A stretch of DNA of 64,000 nucleotides from Holothuria scabra (lineage: Eukaryota; Echinodermata; Holothuroidea; Aspidochirotida; Holothuriidae). The notes beneath the pieces are model-generated. The model ran no database searches. It was given only the letters and a program-made list of their open reading frames with translations, and was not told the DNA's origin. The position numbers and the translations under genes are program-made. Positions 19,527 to 33,115 of this stretch are shown here, piece by piece. Position 1 is the stretch's first letter. Every line of letters begins with the position of its first letter. Location of the stretch: positions 186,001-250,000 of the forward strand of contig CM074194.1 in the NCBI GenBank assembly GCA_037179385.1, given 5' to 3'.

Positions 19527-22137
19527 CCTTGTCACCATCTTTCGCTTACATTTGTGTTAATTACTGGGTCATTTTGTACTTTTTCAGCTCGAATTTTACT
19601 TGTCATTCCTGCAGCCTTAAGATATATTACTACTTACTCAATGACTTTCATTTTATCTCTCACTATCCTTTTTGTCAGAAAAGAAAATGAGAGATCACAT
19701 TGTGTATGAATTCAATTAATTTTATAGAAATAGAAAATGTAAAAATATCGAATAATTCTGTTTGGCTTTTGGTTCCCATTGCTTTTTGATCCAGGAAGCT
19801 TATGCAAAATCAGTTGCAATTTTCAGGGTAGTATCTGACAATGGGTAGATACTGGGGGATGGGGGAAGAGTATGACCCATGTAAAAAACTGGATTAATAC
19901 ATGATTTTTTCCTAGGAAGGAGTTATACTTCCCACAATTCTCCCTACATTTTCATCTACAGATTGAAGGAAATCCCCTCTCAATTGCCAAAATTTCCCTC
20001 CAGATGCTCAATTTCTCTTGAGGGAGCCTCCCAATTTCCCAAATTTTCCACCCGCGGCCCAGGTAATTATCCTATCTGCCAAATTAGAAAATAAGCAATA
20101 GGCCTGTAACTTTGTTTTGTCATAGTTGGTGCATCACCCTTACAGCGTTACTCAAATGCCGCAATCGTTTCCGTGTTCCATTGCTTACGTCAGCACAGTG
20201 TAGAACACAATTTTCAGTGTCTGTTACCAATGTTATAGAATCATTGAAGTACTTGTTATCAATCTCGTCTCAAACCTATTCACATAAGTCATCGTCCCGA
20301 TTCGGCTGGTTGTTTGTGTGATAGTCTAGTGGATTCGTTTATGGACCTTGTGCATTTACGACACACTGACGTCATCCTTGGGGACAAAACAATGGAACAC
20401 GTAGCCACACGCATAAGTATTCGCCCATCACGTGTAGCAGACTGTGTGTGTAATCAGCTGGTTGACAAATCGGCTATGCATTTGTCTGCGTTGGTTTGTT
20501 TTGTCCCAAAAGGAGGGCGTACTTTCCCCTCTGTGACATCATATGCCCAAGGTTGTTCCTGATTATGGGACAGCGTTTTGATGTGCGCCATTTTTTCACA
20601 GTGAAATAACTTTGAAAAGCAGCGCGTTCCTAAAGTCTGTCCCACAATCATTTGAAATCGATTTTGTGAAAGAGGTTCTATTGACAGTATTCAAGAGTGT
20701 AAAGCAACAGGGTAGGCCTACTTTTTACCTTTGTCGTGTTTTAAGTTATGTTAAATAAAAACGAAAAGCTTTATCTTTCCCCCGATAGCAGATTCACCTT
20801 ACAAGATATCACGGCGCAGTCTGTCATTGAAGTTGATGATCTTTAATACAAACTTCCTTCATGCTCGTATCCATTCGTCACGGTTTGCATTTTGCATCAG
20901 ACCATTACAATAGGAGTCTCAATAGCTTCGTTCTCTGCCTGCATGAGTATGGTGAAGGCGATGTCCCCGGTACGATTAATGCATGTGTCTTCATCAGTTT
21001 TTTCCTCAATGTACCATGCTTGGCCATCAGTTACTTGCTTCTATTGTTTTATTTTTAAAACTATTTCAGCAGCATTAAGATTGATCAACGGTATATGGGA
21101 TTTTACAGCCCATTCTCCTACAAAACTAAGTCCGTTTCGTCCTCAATTGTCACTGTTCACACTCCTTGCAGGTCTCAGTGACACATGTGTGGGAAATGGA
21201 TGCACGTGTCCATCGATTTCCGATTTTCCCAAACTCCCAAAGGCGTTAATATGGTTGTATTTTAACCATTGGTAGGTTTCAAACTACCAAAATATTCTAG
21301 CACTTTATACCCTACCTGAAGTTCCATATCATCAATGCTTTCATAAATGTGTAAGTGTAAAAAACCCAAGAACAAAACATCTGAAATTTACCCTTTGAAT
21401 CGTAGTCTTCCTGCGTCTAAGACATTAAAAGTCATGAGCTTTTATGGCTTTGCCCCTGGACCTCCACCTGGACTCTGCCCAGGTCTCTGACCAGGGGCAC
21501 CATGACCGTCTCTGGTCCTCATCAGTATGGGCTTCGCTCTTTGCACACTTTCAGTTTTTTGCCATAATTCACCCGCCCATTCCCCTTCGTTAAAAAGAAA
21601 TCTACTCCCTGGTAACTGGCAGAGGGGTTTGATGAACAACGCTTCTCCAGCTCTTGCGCAATTCCTTGAGCACCTTGACAATGTTCCCTTGCAAGCTCTC
21701 CCACGGGCAGTTCGTATCCTCCCGTGCCCGATCTAGTTATACACGGAGCAATTTTCACCGATGGCAATTCCTATATTTGAGGCGGAGAATGATGTGTGAT
21801 GGGGAATGGTCTTAGATATTGCCCAGATTGCCCAGGTTGGGGATTCTTACAAATGGATATCCGGTTGGGGGAAGGTTGCCTGGTCATGCATTTTTCTTGC
21901 CACGTAGGTGTGTATGAATTTTAAAAAAGGCGTTACGGGCTGACCCTTCACTGTGAGTCTGATTGCGTTGAAACTTGGTGGGTAGGTACTTGATCATGAA
22001 AATACGTGCATGTTTAATTGATGATATCAGAGGTCAAAAGTTACACACGTAATTTTTGATCCATGATTTGAAATCACATCTTAAGTTGGAGTAGGTGCTA
22101 AAGGCTTGTGTCAACAGTTCAAAAAACATGGAAAAGG
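19527..22137. other. Intergenic, unassigned
   Basis: Several 65-127 codon ORFs overlap on both strands (20112-21275, 21442-21767). None shows a recognisable domain. Weak, possibly transposon-derived coding text cannot be excluded. Confidence 0.4.
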
Positions 22138-23729
22138 CAGTGACGGAGCTGCCATATGGTCAGGGGGGCGGTCGCCCCCCCCCCCCCCCGACGGACCAAA
22201 ATCGTTTGTCGGCGCCCTTTTGGGGTTTTCAACATACTTTACTCTTGCACCATTTTTGGCAAAAGACAAAATTTTATAGCGTTGTTTTAAGGCCCCGATA
22301 ACAAAATGCTCAAACAACCACCAAAAATGTACTAACTGCACTTCATTCTGATAAAAAAGGTCATCATCTGTAATATAGGGATAGGTTTTGCCGCAAATGT
22401 ATAATTTATACGCACTAATGAATGTTGTCGCTGTGCTAAGTTAATTACTTCCACACCAAGCGTGATTATAAGCTTACAAAATACACAGACCGACATTAAA
22501 TTAACTCTCCCGGCCAGTAAAAGATGTTGCAAAGGGCGCAGCAATAATTGTAGCGCAAATAGCCCTCTTGTTGTCGGGGATAATTGTCAACATAGACAAT
22601 AAAAAGACGATTTTCAAAATCATTTGAAGAGAAAATTAAGGTTAAAATAAAATAGAACTGTTATCCTAGTGGTAATGATTTAGGAGTTGTAATGATTAGT
22701 TTCCATTTTGCTTTCCTTCAAGTGACCATTATCAAAATAAATGGCTATTTCTGACACTGCGCGATACTTCTATGAAAATGCTCATTTCTGTACTTCCGTG
22801 GTCTAAAATGCCAGAACATTGCATCAAAAAAGTTTAAGTTTAGGCTACTTTTATTTATTATGAATTCGGTATCTAGAAAGCCAAGCAGACCTATTGCCTT
22901 GGTTATTTCTTTTAATGTACTTAATAATGGTTATTTCAAATGGTCGCATGATGTAAATTACCTCATTTAATGTTTCTTCGTGTACTTATCCTGATTTCCA
23001 GGTGACAAAAATGTACACCTAACGGTGATTAATTTCCATAACCTTTTCCCTCTGTAAGATTGCTTGCTATTTAGCTCTAGCAGGTTTAATTTTTACCTTC
23101 AAAAAGGAGCCCGTAATTACATTAAGATCTTAAATCGAGACCCGACAATAGCACACAAAATATAATGACTACCTTCATACTAGAATGTGGAAGAGGAGGA
23201 TATAAACATGCGCGTCCGCAGGTAGGGGCAAGGCGGGGGGCACTTCCCACCCCTAGAAAATAAAGTAAAAACACTGAAAAACGAAGAAAACATAAAGAAA
23301 AAGACGAAGAAAAATAAACATCAATATTTCTTCAATATTTTATTCAGTGTTTTCCCTATTTATATGAGGTAAATAGGCTTTAGAAATGTCATTTCAGCGA
23401 TCTGAGCGGCATTTTGGGCCAAAATTTTCTTGCGCTCCGCGCCAACTCATGGTGGCGTGGAGCTTTCCCCCTACAAGAATTTAGTCCCCCTCCCCCGAAT
23501 TTTCTTCAGCGGAGGCCCATGGATAGAAATTTCAACAAGTTTTAATAGAAAGACTTTCTGAGGAGAAATGTCAAAGTAGTCTTCTACCAGGTGAAAATCA
23601 AAATAATGGAAAATATGAAAAGCCATGGCTTGGATCGTGCGGAGGCTCAGGGTATTTACTCCTTCGAAGCGCCCCTGCAGACCATCCCCCCCCCCCCCCC
23701 TCTGACCGAAACCCCTAGCTCCGCCACTG
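22138..23729. mobile_element. hAT-like non-autonomous transposon, family H1, copy a
   Basis: The left end CAGTGACGGAGCTGCC and the right end reverse complemented CAGTGGCGGAGCTAGG form inverted repeats. The flanks GGAAAAGG (22130-22137) and GGAAAATG (23730-23737) are an 8-bp target duplication with one mismatch. The length is 1592 bp. A C run lies just inside each end. The same element occurs at 57458-59053 along its whole length. The CAGTG start and 8-bp duplication fit the hAT superfamily. No transposase ORF is visible. Confidence 0.88.
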
Positions 23730-23864
23730 GGAAAATGTTCAAATTTTCCTAGATTTTGCAAAAAGAAACAGGTGTGTTACCGCTGACCTCCTGCTTACCT
23801 GCAGCTAAATTAAGTTCAAAGTTGACGAGTAACTCGGTGAGCACGACAATTTGCTGGATCGTCA

Positions 23865-24118
23865 AAGAGCAAAACCAGTCGCCACACACTTATTTTGAAA
23901 AAACAGCCAAACCTCGTAATCTTTTTCTTATTTGTCTTCAAAGTAGCTGTCGCAATATTTAAAGACTTCAGTACTGCATATTTAAGGTAAACCAAGCAGT
24001 TCGGTCTTCTTGTATGATATTTTAGGAGAAAAATATTGTGACATGACTCAAAGAGCCAATCGTTAAACAGATCAGTCTACAGCACTACTTTAAGTTGGGG
24101 CCGGCTGCATTTCCCCTT
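23865..24118. mobile_element. MITE, family M2, worn copy
   Basis: Shares cttattttgaaaaaacagcc, ggtaaaccaagcagtt and the gccaatcgtt-aaac-gat-agtct block with the copy at 51854-52115, in the same order. The ends are degraded. Confidence 0.65.
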
Positions 24119-24423
24119 AGATTAATTAGAGAAAACATTCGCTTCTAATGAATGAAAAATGCACATGCGAAGAAAATGGAAAAATGAAGTGATTTTGTGT
24201 GACGGCATTTTTGTTTGGCTGCTATCTAATGTCAACTTGAACAGATGTTTTTAAAAAAACCGCCGCCAATTTCTTCTTTACCTAGACTTAGCCAATAACC
24301 AGTGTCTTCTGAGGAATAGAAATACCCGTAACTTGCATGTAGACGGCGTCTTGATCGGCGCAATGTACACGACTATGCAGGTTGAACTACAGATATCACG
24401 AGAGGCACGGCCAAATTTATCCT

Positions 24424-24612
24424 TTAACGGCGTGTAGCCAGAACTGTGTCATGGGGGAGGGTTTTGGTCTGGGGGGGGGGGGGTGTCGGGCACGATATGG
24501 AGGAAAGTCTAAGGATAGAGAGAAAAAACCGCTATTTTAGGTGTTTTTTCATTGCAAGGTTGGGTCATGGGGGGTTCTAATCCCCTAAACCCTCCCCGTG
24601 GCTACACCACTG
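24424..24612. mobile_element. Short hAT-like MITE candidate
   Basis: The right end reverse complemented reads CAGTGGTGTAGCCACGGGG, and the left end reads GGCGTGTAGCCAGAACTG, an imperfect inverted pair. A G run at about 24470 and a GGGGTTCTAATCCCC palindrome lie inside. No clean target duplication was found. Confidence 0.45.
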
Positions 24613-27600
24613 CATAGTGGGTAGCTAATATTCATATTAATAATAATCGATGATAGGTTCTAAACCATAAGGTCAAAGTTGGAGTGGCCCCACACTGGAA
24701 AACTTGGGGATCGAAAGTACGGCAGTATGCGCCGCTAGGTAAAAAACAGAAGGATAGAAGTTTAGGCGTTAACCTTCCATCAAACTAAACGGCCCGTACT
24801 TGCAGGCAAGGACAAATCGAAGCCTCTGATGATGGTTCGAAACAAATATGAAAAGATCCATAAACGCTACCCAGGGACGGATCCAGGACTTTTTCCAGAG
24901 GGGGACAAAGTGTAAACGCCGTCCCGGGAAGGGGTATGAGGGAGAGGTGTCCCCCTTCCCGTTATGAAAATTAGTTTCCTTTATAAGGGTTCTGAATTGC
25001 AATTAGGTAAACTCTCATGTAAGAAAAGACAGAATTTCCTGCCAGGAAAATTGATAGGAATTTAGGAAAATTTATAATGTTACTGAAGTTGATGTAGGTT
25101 ATGAAGCGCTGGCCTAATCATTTGAAAACCACTTCTGATAGAACATGACTAATGTCACTAATTTGACTCAGAGACAGAATTGGACAGTGTTGACTAGTAA
25201 CGGAGAGGAATGCACATAATAAATATCTCAATACAAGTTCTGGTCATTTACGACGGTGTTTGCGGTTTTCTTTCTTTTCCCTTTTTTTTTTCTTTGACTG
25301 TTGCTTTCCAGCCATTACGAGCACAAACATCGATACATCAAAATACAAAATTTAAAAATATATTACCAAATACTATTACTCAAAGATTAAACCCCTATAA
25401 AAATACTCATCTGCATGGAATTGGCATTGCACAAGTGAGTTCATTCAGTTCAACATTTCCAGGCTCGGGGTTTTGAAAAAAATTTCGCAACGTGCGAGAT
25501 CATGAGTTGCCAAAATTACTGTCTTTCCCAATTTCGCTCCTTTCAATTAAGTCGTTAAAATTCGTCACGGTTTCGTTATACTTTTACCGGTATCTTCCAA
25601 TGTCCCGTGCCGGAGTAGACTTAGACCCCAATATACACATGATTTCTCCAGATAAATATCAAGTCTGGCACATATTTCAATTTTCCTCTACAAAGTATTC
25701 TAAAGGACATTCTCCTCTAGGAAAAGTATAAATTAGAAGGCTACCACCTAAGGCCATAAGACTTCTGCTACCCCAAAACATTGTACGAGATGGAAGGATT
25801 ACAGTTGATTCAACCGGTAGCCTGGCTACAACTACTCGGGAGAAGACTCCAGTCCACGTCGTATGGACGGGTGGCGCTAGAAGATACAATGAACTTGCGT
25901 AAGCCAGGGTACACATAAAAGTAATTCATTGCGGCCAGGAATAACAAATATGCATTCTCCCAAATCTTTGACCTTGACTCCCCATGCCCAGGTCAATTAT
26001 CTTGTAATAACGGCCTTTCACATTACTTCATTAATTCAGCCATTTTATTCAGCAACTTGATAAAAAACAGTCTCCCATTCACCACCCAATCGGTTAAAAT
26101 TGGTCTAAATTGGCCTTACAACAATATTGTTGTCAGAGGAATCCTAGGGAATTTGCTGGCAACCCCGTGACATGCCCGATTCAACTAACTCTTCTGTATA
26201 CTGGGGTGTTTTCAAACAAACTACCAAAACTAAATAAATTCAAAGAAGAAAAAGCTGTTAACATTCACACTGAACTAATATATTCAAAATACAAATTTAA
26301 CCATGTGATGCACCACAAATGAATGATTGAACAAACAACTACAAAAATATAGAAAGGATAAATCTGCTACAAAAACAGAAATAAAGCCTATTATACTCTC
26401 AGTTCATCATTTTAAGTCTTGATCACTATTATATATTCTCTCCAAATAAGTCTATTTCAAAGAAAAACTAAAGGTAAAAGCGAAATATATTTTCAGTCCA
26501 TCATTTTAAGTCCTGACCAACATAATGAACATTCTATGCCTCCCGATCGTTCAATTCTTGTCTGCTAGCTACTGCGGTTTGGTTTCCATCCCACCTGTTT
26601 ATAGTTCATTTAGTTCGTTAATTCCTTTCAGTTCATTAATTCACTATATTATCTTGCGTCCATCCCAATACTATTTCATGCATGATGAAACGATCCTTCT
26701 TACTTTTTATTACATTCTCATTCTCTGCCTGATTACCTCTTATCGCCTCAGGAGGAAATGAAGCTCACTGCACCCACACTTGATATAGTCACACTTCACG
26801 TCTGATTAATCGATTAACAGTGACAGATATATTAAAATACACAAACAGTTACGTAACATTTCAGGTTAGCTAACAGGTCAATCAAGCATGTGTTAATTGC
26901 TTTTCAAGCAGTGTGAACACAATGAAAGCTTAGCTCATTTTAGGGCACAGATCATGTGACAAACTCAGGTATCAGTAACACCCCACACCGCCTTTGATGT
27001 ACTGGGGTGTCTATGTTGCCTTCTCAAGAAGAGACGTCACGGCATGTGAACTGAGTCCATCCACTTTAGTGACTATATCTGCTAACGGTTTTACTCAAAT
27101 GTTACGATAAGTGTAAACGTTACTAAAAGTATGGTGCCTGGCTCGTCCTGCCTCATACCTCAAGTAAACAGGTAATGGTGAATCGAACATTCGACGACAC
27201 CCTTGTATTTCATGGAAGGTCCCCTGCTCTAGACACGTAATATGTTATGCGTTACCCAGGCCCAAGGTAGCAAGCCATCCGCCAACTATTACAATGTCTT
27301 TCGTTGACAGGTGACAGGTTCGGACGACGTCCGGCTTCTCACGACAGACAAGAATCAGCTCCAGCACACAATCTATATATATAAGCTCAAAACTACCCCT
27401 CCCTATACAACGACGGCCTTGCTCGATAGTTACAGCCCTAGAAGGTGCTTGGACAAACGGGGTATTTTTTCACTGTAAATCTTTTGCCTGGAACGCTACC
27501 CTACCTGTCCCACACCTATCTGAAGTTTTCGCAACAGAATCATCGAATGGAATGACAATTTCCCTTTTTTGATAAACACGGGGAAGACTGCATCGAACAG

Positions 27601-28841
27601 TAACACACGCTTTTTTAAGCCTCTCTTAAATTCGCATAGCCTACTATATTCTTCTTTTTCCTTTTTGCCACGTCGACATACCAAGCGACATACCTAAGTA
27701 AGCGTGATCCGTCTTCACACTATTACGTAACAGCACAGCATAATAGTTTAGTCTAAAAGCGCGAGGGGGGGGGGGGCAGTATGGTAACCCTGAATAACCG
27801 CACAATTTTACAACAGATCTGATTAAAATTTCCATTTCACTCGTGACTATTGTCACAACATGGAAGTATTACCCTTGGGTATCCATTGTGTTAACCATGC
27901 ACTGTACGGTACAAGTTACAGGTGCAATTGTTTTCGCGGTAGGAACACTTGCATCAAATTACATCATCTATCAGTTAGTGAACCTTTTTCAAGCCTTCGA
28001 TGCGCACTCCTCTGCAAGCGACAAGATAGTTTGGTCCGCTCACCACTTAAGTGCCGACCGTGGTTGGGATGGTGGGCCTTAATTTTGACTTCGTATCTCG
28101 AAATTCCGAGATAATATCTCAAAATTCTAAAGTAGTATCTATACCGGTATCTCATATTATAACAAGCATACAAAAAAAAAATTAAAAGGCATTTTTTACA
28201 TTTTTCTATTCAATTGGTATATTTGATTGTTTTAATATTGTTGCGATTTTTACTTCAAAAGATGATTATTGATTAAAGATAACTGCACACGCAAAGACAC
28301 GCAACCGTTTATATTTGGTCACTCTGAGGAAAAAGAATTGTTCTCAATAGTTTTACTTCATGAATCGATAATAGCAAAATTAGTCGTCTCAATTTCAATC
28401 TGGTTACGAAACATCATTATCTAAATACATACTTTTCAATACAATTCAGTGCTTGTCATGAGACAGAAGTAATAATTTAAATAGGTGCGACAAATTGTGG
28501 ACAAGATGCATAGTACATCGGCACCAACTCCCTTTAAAATGCAGACGGAACCATACAGTGAAAAGATGTCCAAATTAGGACGCACGTGCATGTCTGTCGT
28601 CCCACTGCATTTCTAGAAAATTAAAATCGTAAAAAATCCGTGATCATATAAATGACCCGAATGATGAATCTTACAGAGGAAGTGTACATTATGGTGTCAC
28701 ACAAAGTCTCCTCACTTGCAGTATCGATGCCTCTAATGTTAAAGGAACGATTCATTTTTCAAAACCAGTGTCTAATGACACAAAAAGAAAAGTTTCGTTA
28801 AAATAAGGCAGCGTAATAGCACTTTATTCAAGAAATAAGTT
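24613..28841. other. Intergenic, unassigned
   Basis: A lone hAT-like terminus (CAGGGACGGATCCAGGA at 24872) and a G run at about 27764 are the only repeat hints. ORFs of 60-90 codons have no recognisable domain. Confidence 0.4.
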
Positions 28842-28893
28842 CCTTATAGTTTGACTTATAGTTTGACCTTATAGTTTGACCTTATAGTTTGAC
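28842..28893. repeat. 13-bp tandem repeat, 4 copies
   Basis: Copies of CCTTATAGTTTGA, one shortened by a base. Confidence 0.9.
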
Positions 28894-29151
28894 GATAGAA
28901 AGTTATTTATTTTCGCAAAAATAATTTGTTCCTTACCAAACTTTCAAGAATTCAAATGATGTAACTTCTGTTACTCCTCTCTTGCATAAAGATTTGAAAA
29001 GATAAAGCCATTGTTGGAATTTTTTTTGATACATTGAATACATTGAATACAATTATTTTTTTTTTCTGTTTTTTTAGGTGACATGATGGTTCATATTAAG
29101 CAGTTAAACTCAATATTTCCCGCAATTCACCTTTCAGTCAACGACTAAAGG

Positions 29152-31037
29152 CTACGTATATGCATCTTCTTCGAGTTTATTCCCGTGAAAATGAATAATT
29201 AAACCAGGATGGTCTTCGTAAATTTTCCTTGGGATTCTCGTCAACAAATTGTTTCGCAAGTCAAGATTCGACAATTCAGGCATGCGACTAAATACACCAA
29301 TACTCAATTCCTTCATCTTTGTAGATGCAAGATTCAAAACGTCCATTCTTGGCAGAAAAATGGCAGAAATCCCTTTCTGATTTTTCACTTTACAAAACGA
29401 CGTATTTCCAAAAAGTTCAAGAGAGAATTCCACGTTAATGTTTTCTAGTTCCAGACTTTCAAGGCTTTCATTGGGTGCAAATACGCATGCACTCAATTGC
29501 AAATCGGGGTTGAACGATAACGACAAATGTTTAATACTCGATAGATATTCACCTGTTTCACGTCCGATCCTTTTAAGTCGATTATGAGATAACCATAAAA
29601 GAGTTACTTGATCTAAATATAAAAAGGCACCTATTTCAATTTTAGTTATCTTATTAAACTTCACATCTAAAGTCCTCAACTCTTTTAAACCACAAAATGA
29701 ACATCTCTTTAAATGATTGATACCATTGTGATATATATCAAGAGTTTGAAATCTCGATAATCCCTGACACTGGTTAGTCTCAATGGTACTTAAATTACAA
29801 CTAAACAATTTTAATGTCACACGATTACTTAAGGATTGAAATACCTTTTGAGGAATGATTTTTAGAAACCTTTTTTCAGACAGATCTAAAGTCCTAAGAT
29901 TATCGAGACTAGAAAAAGACTTTTCATAAAGACTTGAAAGATGATTTTTCGACAAGTCGAGGGAGATAAAAAGAGACAAATTTCTAAACCAAAAGGTTTC
30001 AATTAAACTAAGCATATTTCCCTGTAAAAAAAGTTGTTCCAAAGTTTCCATACTCGAGAAAGTATAAGCATAAACGGTCTTGATTTCATTTCGGCTCAAG
30101 TCTAGCAATTTGGTATTGCAAAGTCCCTTAAAAATTCGAATAACTAATATTTTTCAGTTTGTTTCCAGCTAGTCGTATTTTTTCAGCCATTGCGACGATT
30201 TAAAGGTATCATCGTTAATGGATTTGATTCCATTGTCAGAGATATCAAATATTTGAAGGCGGTGTGTAAGTTGAATTGATGGAGTAGAGAATGTTAAGTA
30301 GTTATTGCCTAAATATAAACCCTTTAGGTTCGGAAATTTCCCAGGAAGAAATGAAACCTCTAACGCTACCAGTGAATTATCATAAAGAAAGATTTGTCTC
30401 AAGTTATCTCAATCGACAAATTGTCTTCTTCTGAGATTTGTCAATTTGTTGAAGGATAAATCAAGATATTCTAGTTTAGGTAGGTGACAAAACGCTGAAT
30501 CGTCTAGTTTAAATATCAGGTTGGAGGATAAATCTAGTTCTCTTAATTCTCTCAAATTTAAGAAAGCCTCTTTTCGAACCTCTTTCAACCTGTTATTGGA
30601 CAGGAATAGATAATTTAAAGATTCTAAGTTGTTGAAGATGGCGCTGTTGACATGATCGAGTAAATTATGAGAAAGATCTAATTTTAATAACTGTGATAAG
30701 CCATCGAAAGTATTTGATTCTAGAGAACCGATTCGATTAAATCGAAAATCTATTAAAGAAAGTTTTGTCAGATTGGCAAAGTTCGTTGGTGTTAGATGAC
30801 GGAGATTTCCCACCGAGAAGACTAGTCTGGTCGCACTTGGAGATATGTCGTGTGGGAAAACAGCAAACGCGTTTTGAGAACATTCGACGTAAACCTCACG
30901 ACCATATGATCGGCACATATACATGTTTCGCTGCAACCTTGGACCATTAATTGAAATGTCAAAGAAAGTAGGCTTATACACAACAACAAGGAAAGTTGTT
31001 TTATGCAATGTTCAATTTTCCCGAGAAGCAAATACAT
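29152..31037 (-). pseudogene. Leucine-rich-repeat receptor pseudogene, Toll-like-receptor type ectodomain
   Basis: On the minus strand, 31037 opens a frame with a hydrophobic leader (LSLLLCISLLSLTFQL) and then CSETCIC, the first half of an LRR N-terminal cap. The second half of the cap (REVYVECSQN, then FPHDIS) lies in another frame, so a frameshift falls near 30905. About 20 LRRs follow (LDLSHNLL, LDLSSNLI, LDLSFNKL, LDLSRNEI, LDLSKNHL, LDLRNNLL). An in-frame TGA lies at 30409-30411. Near 30125-30175 the frame slips and returns; between the slips the shifted frame reads IRLAGNKLKNISYSNF, a good LRR. The reading frame stops at 29152 after GLIIHFHGN, where the C-terminal cap would begin. No transmembrane or TIR segment was found downstream. 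Such intronless LRR receptors are pattern-recognition receptors; echinoderms carry large families with many pseudogenes. This copy is almost surely non-functional. Confidence 0.88.
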
Positions 31038-31633
31038 TTTCTTTCTTTTTTAAAAGCAATTTCAAATATTCCTTTTACTCGTATGTTATTGTGGGCGAGT
31101 GCAGTTGTGAAGTCTGTCTATTGTCTACCCTGCGTATTATAGCCAGCCTGTTTTACTCACACTCTTTTGATATAAAGGGAGAACAGTAGAAGGTTAGGTA
31201 TATACAGGCTTGTCCACTCGTTCCGGGCTCACTCGAAGTTTTGTTGCTGTGTTTTCATGGACCTTCCTGATGAAACAAATGTGAAAAGAGGAACCTTAAA
31301 CGCTTCAAAGAGCTGGGATAGAATTCCAATCCTATTTCATGAATTCTGATTAAAATCTCCTCCATCTCTGATCGGAAAGAGTTGAGGATTTGCTAACCAG
31401 TGTAAATATATGATTTGCATTTGATGTCTATGGAAATGAAATGTTGACTGAATCTTTCGTGACGTCACACCTACCGACAACTTTTATCAGACGAATTTAG
31501 TCCTTCTTTGGTGATGTGATGTCACGAAATAATTATTATCAAATTTAATTTTTATAGAACTTCGATGCAAACCACACATATATGTTTACAAAGGTTGGTA
31601 AATTGGGGGTTCTGTCCGCATATACGTGGAGCT
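31038..31633. other. Upstream of LRR pseudogene, unassigned
   Basis: AT-rich, no ORF of interest. It would contain the promoter of the LRR gene when it was active. Confidence 0.4.
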
Positions 31634-31766
31634 AATACGTTTTAGCTCCATGGTCAAGTATTCAGAGCATCAGACTTGCAGTCGCGAGGTTGGGAGTTCA
31701 AGTGGTGGCCGGGTCATATCAAAGACTTTAAAACGGAACCTTACTGCCATTGTGCTTGGTGCTCAG
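31634..31766 (+). mobile_element. SINE, 5' half, split by a hAT-like element
   Basis: The tRNA-like head carries ATGGTCAAGTATTCAGAGC and B-box-like GGGAGTTCAAGTGG, then catatcaaagacttt and gccattgtgcttggtgctcag. The rest of the same SINE resumes at 33116 after the inserted element. Confidence 0.88.
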
Positions 31767-33115
31767 CATAGGCGTAGGAAGCGGGGGGGGGGGGAGCTGC
31801 AGTGGAAAATGAGGGGGAAGAAGCATGCTTCCGCCCCATCCACTTCCCGGATCATTTATGTGATATTATCAACTCTTCTTTCTCATGAAAAACCTGGTTC
31901 TCTTCAATACAAACGCCAATATGTAATTCACTGTTTCAATAAAGCAAAATTTTCCGTGCGATTCAACGTGCAATTCCTAATGCATAAGTGCAGCCTCATA
32001 AATCAGTTTGATAAACTTTTTCAAGCTCTGGAAATGAAAAAAAAAATCGAAATTTGCCATTTGCCACCCCAGATCTTCAAGTGACACCGGCAACTTCAGT
32101 GCTATTTTTATCAATTTTCTTTCATAAAATTCCAAATTTTCTCCAGTATAAGCTCTTAACTTGCAAATAGTTTGTCTAAAATAAACAACAAAATTTCGGG
32201 AACTTTAAAAACTTTATTTGAGAGCTTCATTTTGTAGACCTTCAACATAACATTATATGTAGCAACAACGATCTTCAGTGGATCAGTCACCATGCAATCA
32301 TTCTCAGATTTGCCAATATAGGAAGAGCAGATTCTTCGATATAATCCCCCAACTTTTCAAATTTCCCTCTAGAAGAAACCCAGAATCCAAAAATGTTTGC
32401 AATACAAGCTCCATAGCCAAAAATATTTATTTTAGGAAGGCGAAAATTTTGGCGCGCTTTGCGCGCCTCACATTACTTCCCTGATACAGTGATGTTTACA
32501 CTTCAAAGAAAACTCGGAAAATTTGAGTGCTTCCCCGTTTCCCCCTAAAGACATTTTACTTCCCTGCTTCTTAGCTACTACTTACAAGCCTGAAAATGCC
32601 ATTTTCGACTGTTTGATGGGCCGATTTTTCAAAATTTCCTATACGATCTGTGCCAACTGATAATGGCGCTCCGCTTAAATATTCTTTCGGACAAGAATTC
32701 AGGCAGGGAATCATTTACCTACCGTAAGTCTCTCATATATACCATTCATTAGTTACCTTTAAACCCTGTCAGTTGAATAGTCTGTGAATAGATGGATTCT
32801 TTAGTAACTTGAAGAATTAAAATGTTATCAATGTTCCTCAGTTTGCAGAGGGCATTGATATACTGGATCTAGTTGTTTTCTACTGTAGCATGGTTAAAAA
32901 AAAAACGAAGAATTCTACCTTTTTTAGTGACCAGTTTCATTTGAAAAAAATTATTTGTAGCATACAATTTTTTTAATAAAAAAATCGTCCTTCCTGGTAG
33001 AAAAAAAACGAAAATTTTAGCATCAAAAATGTAATCTTTGGTCAATGGGGTAGGGAGAGGTGTATAGTCAAAAAATTGCCCCGCCCCCATTTTCAAATTG
33101 CTTCCTACGCCACTT
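31767..33115. mobile_element. hAT-like transposon, family H2, copy a, inserted in a SINE
   Basis: The left end CATAGGCGTAGGAAGC and the right end reverse complemented AAGTGGCGTAGGAAGC are inverted repeats. GTGCTCAG occurs directly outside both ends (31759-31766 and 33116-33123), a perfect 8-bp target duplication that is single-copy in other SINEs. The length is 1349 bp. The interior carries a GC-rich palindrome (GGCGCGCTTTGCGCGCC at about 32452) and matches 36421-37153 and 55960-59938. No transposase ORF. Confidence 0.92.

Noticed and set aside
20112..21767. Possible transposase or gene in several 65-127 codon ORFs
   Set aside because: Both strands were read. No domain, no consistent frame, no terminal repeats found.
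27964..29151. TIR or transmembrane domain belonging to the LRR pseudogene
   Set aside because: No hydrophobic segment or TIR-like motif was found on the minus strand downstream of 29152.
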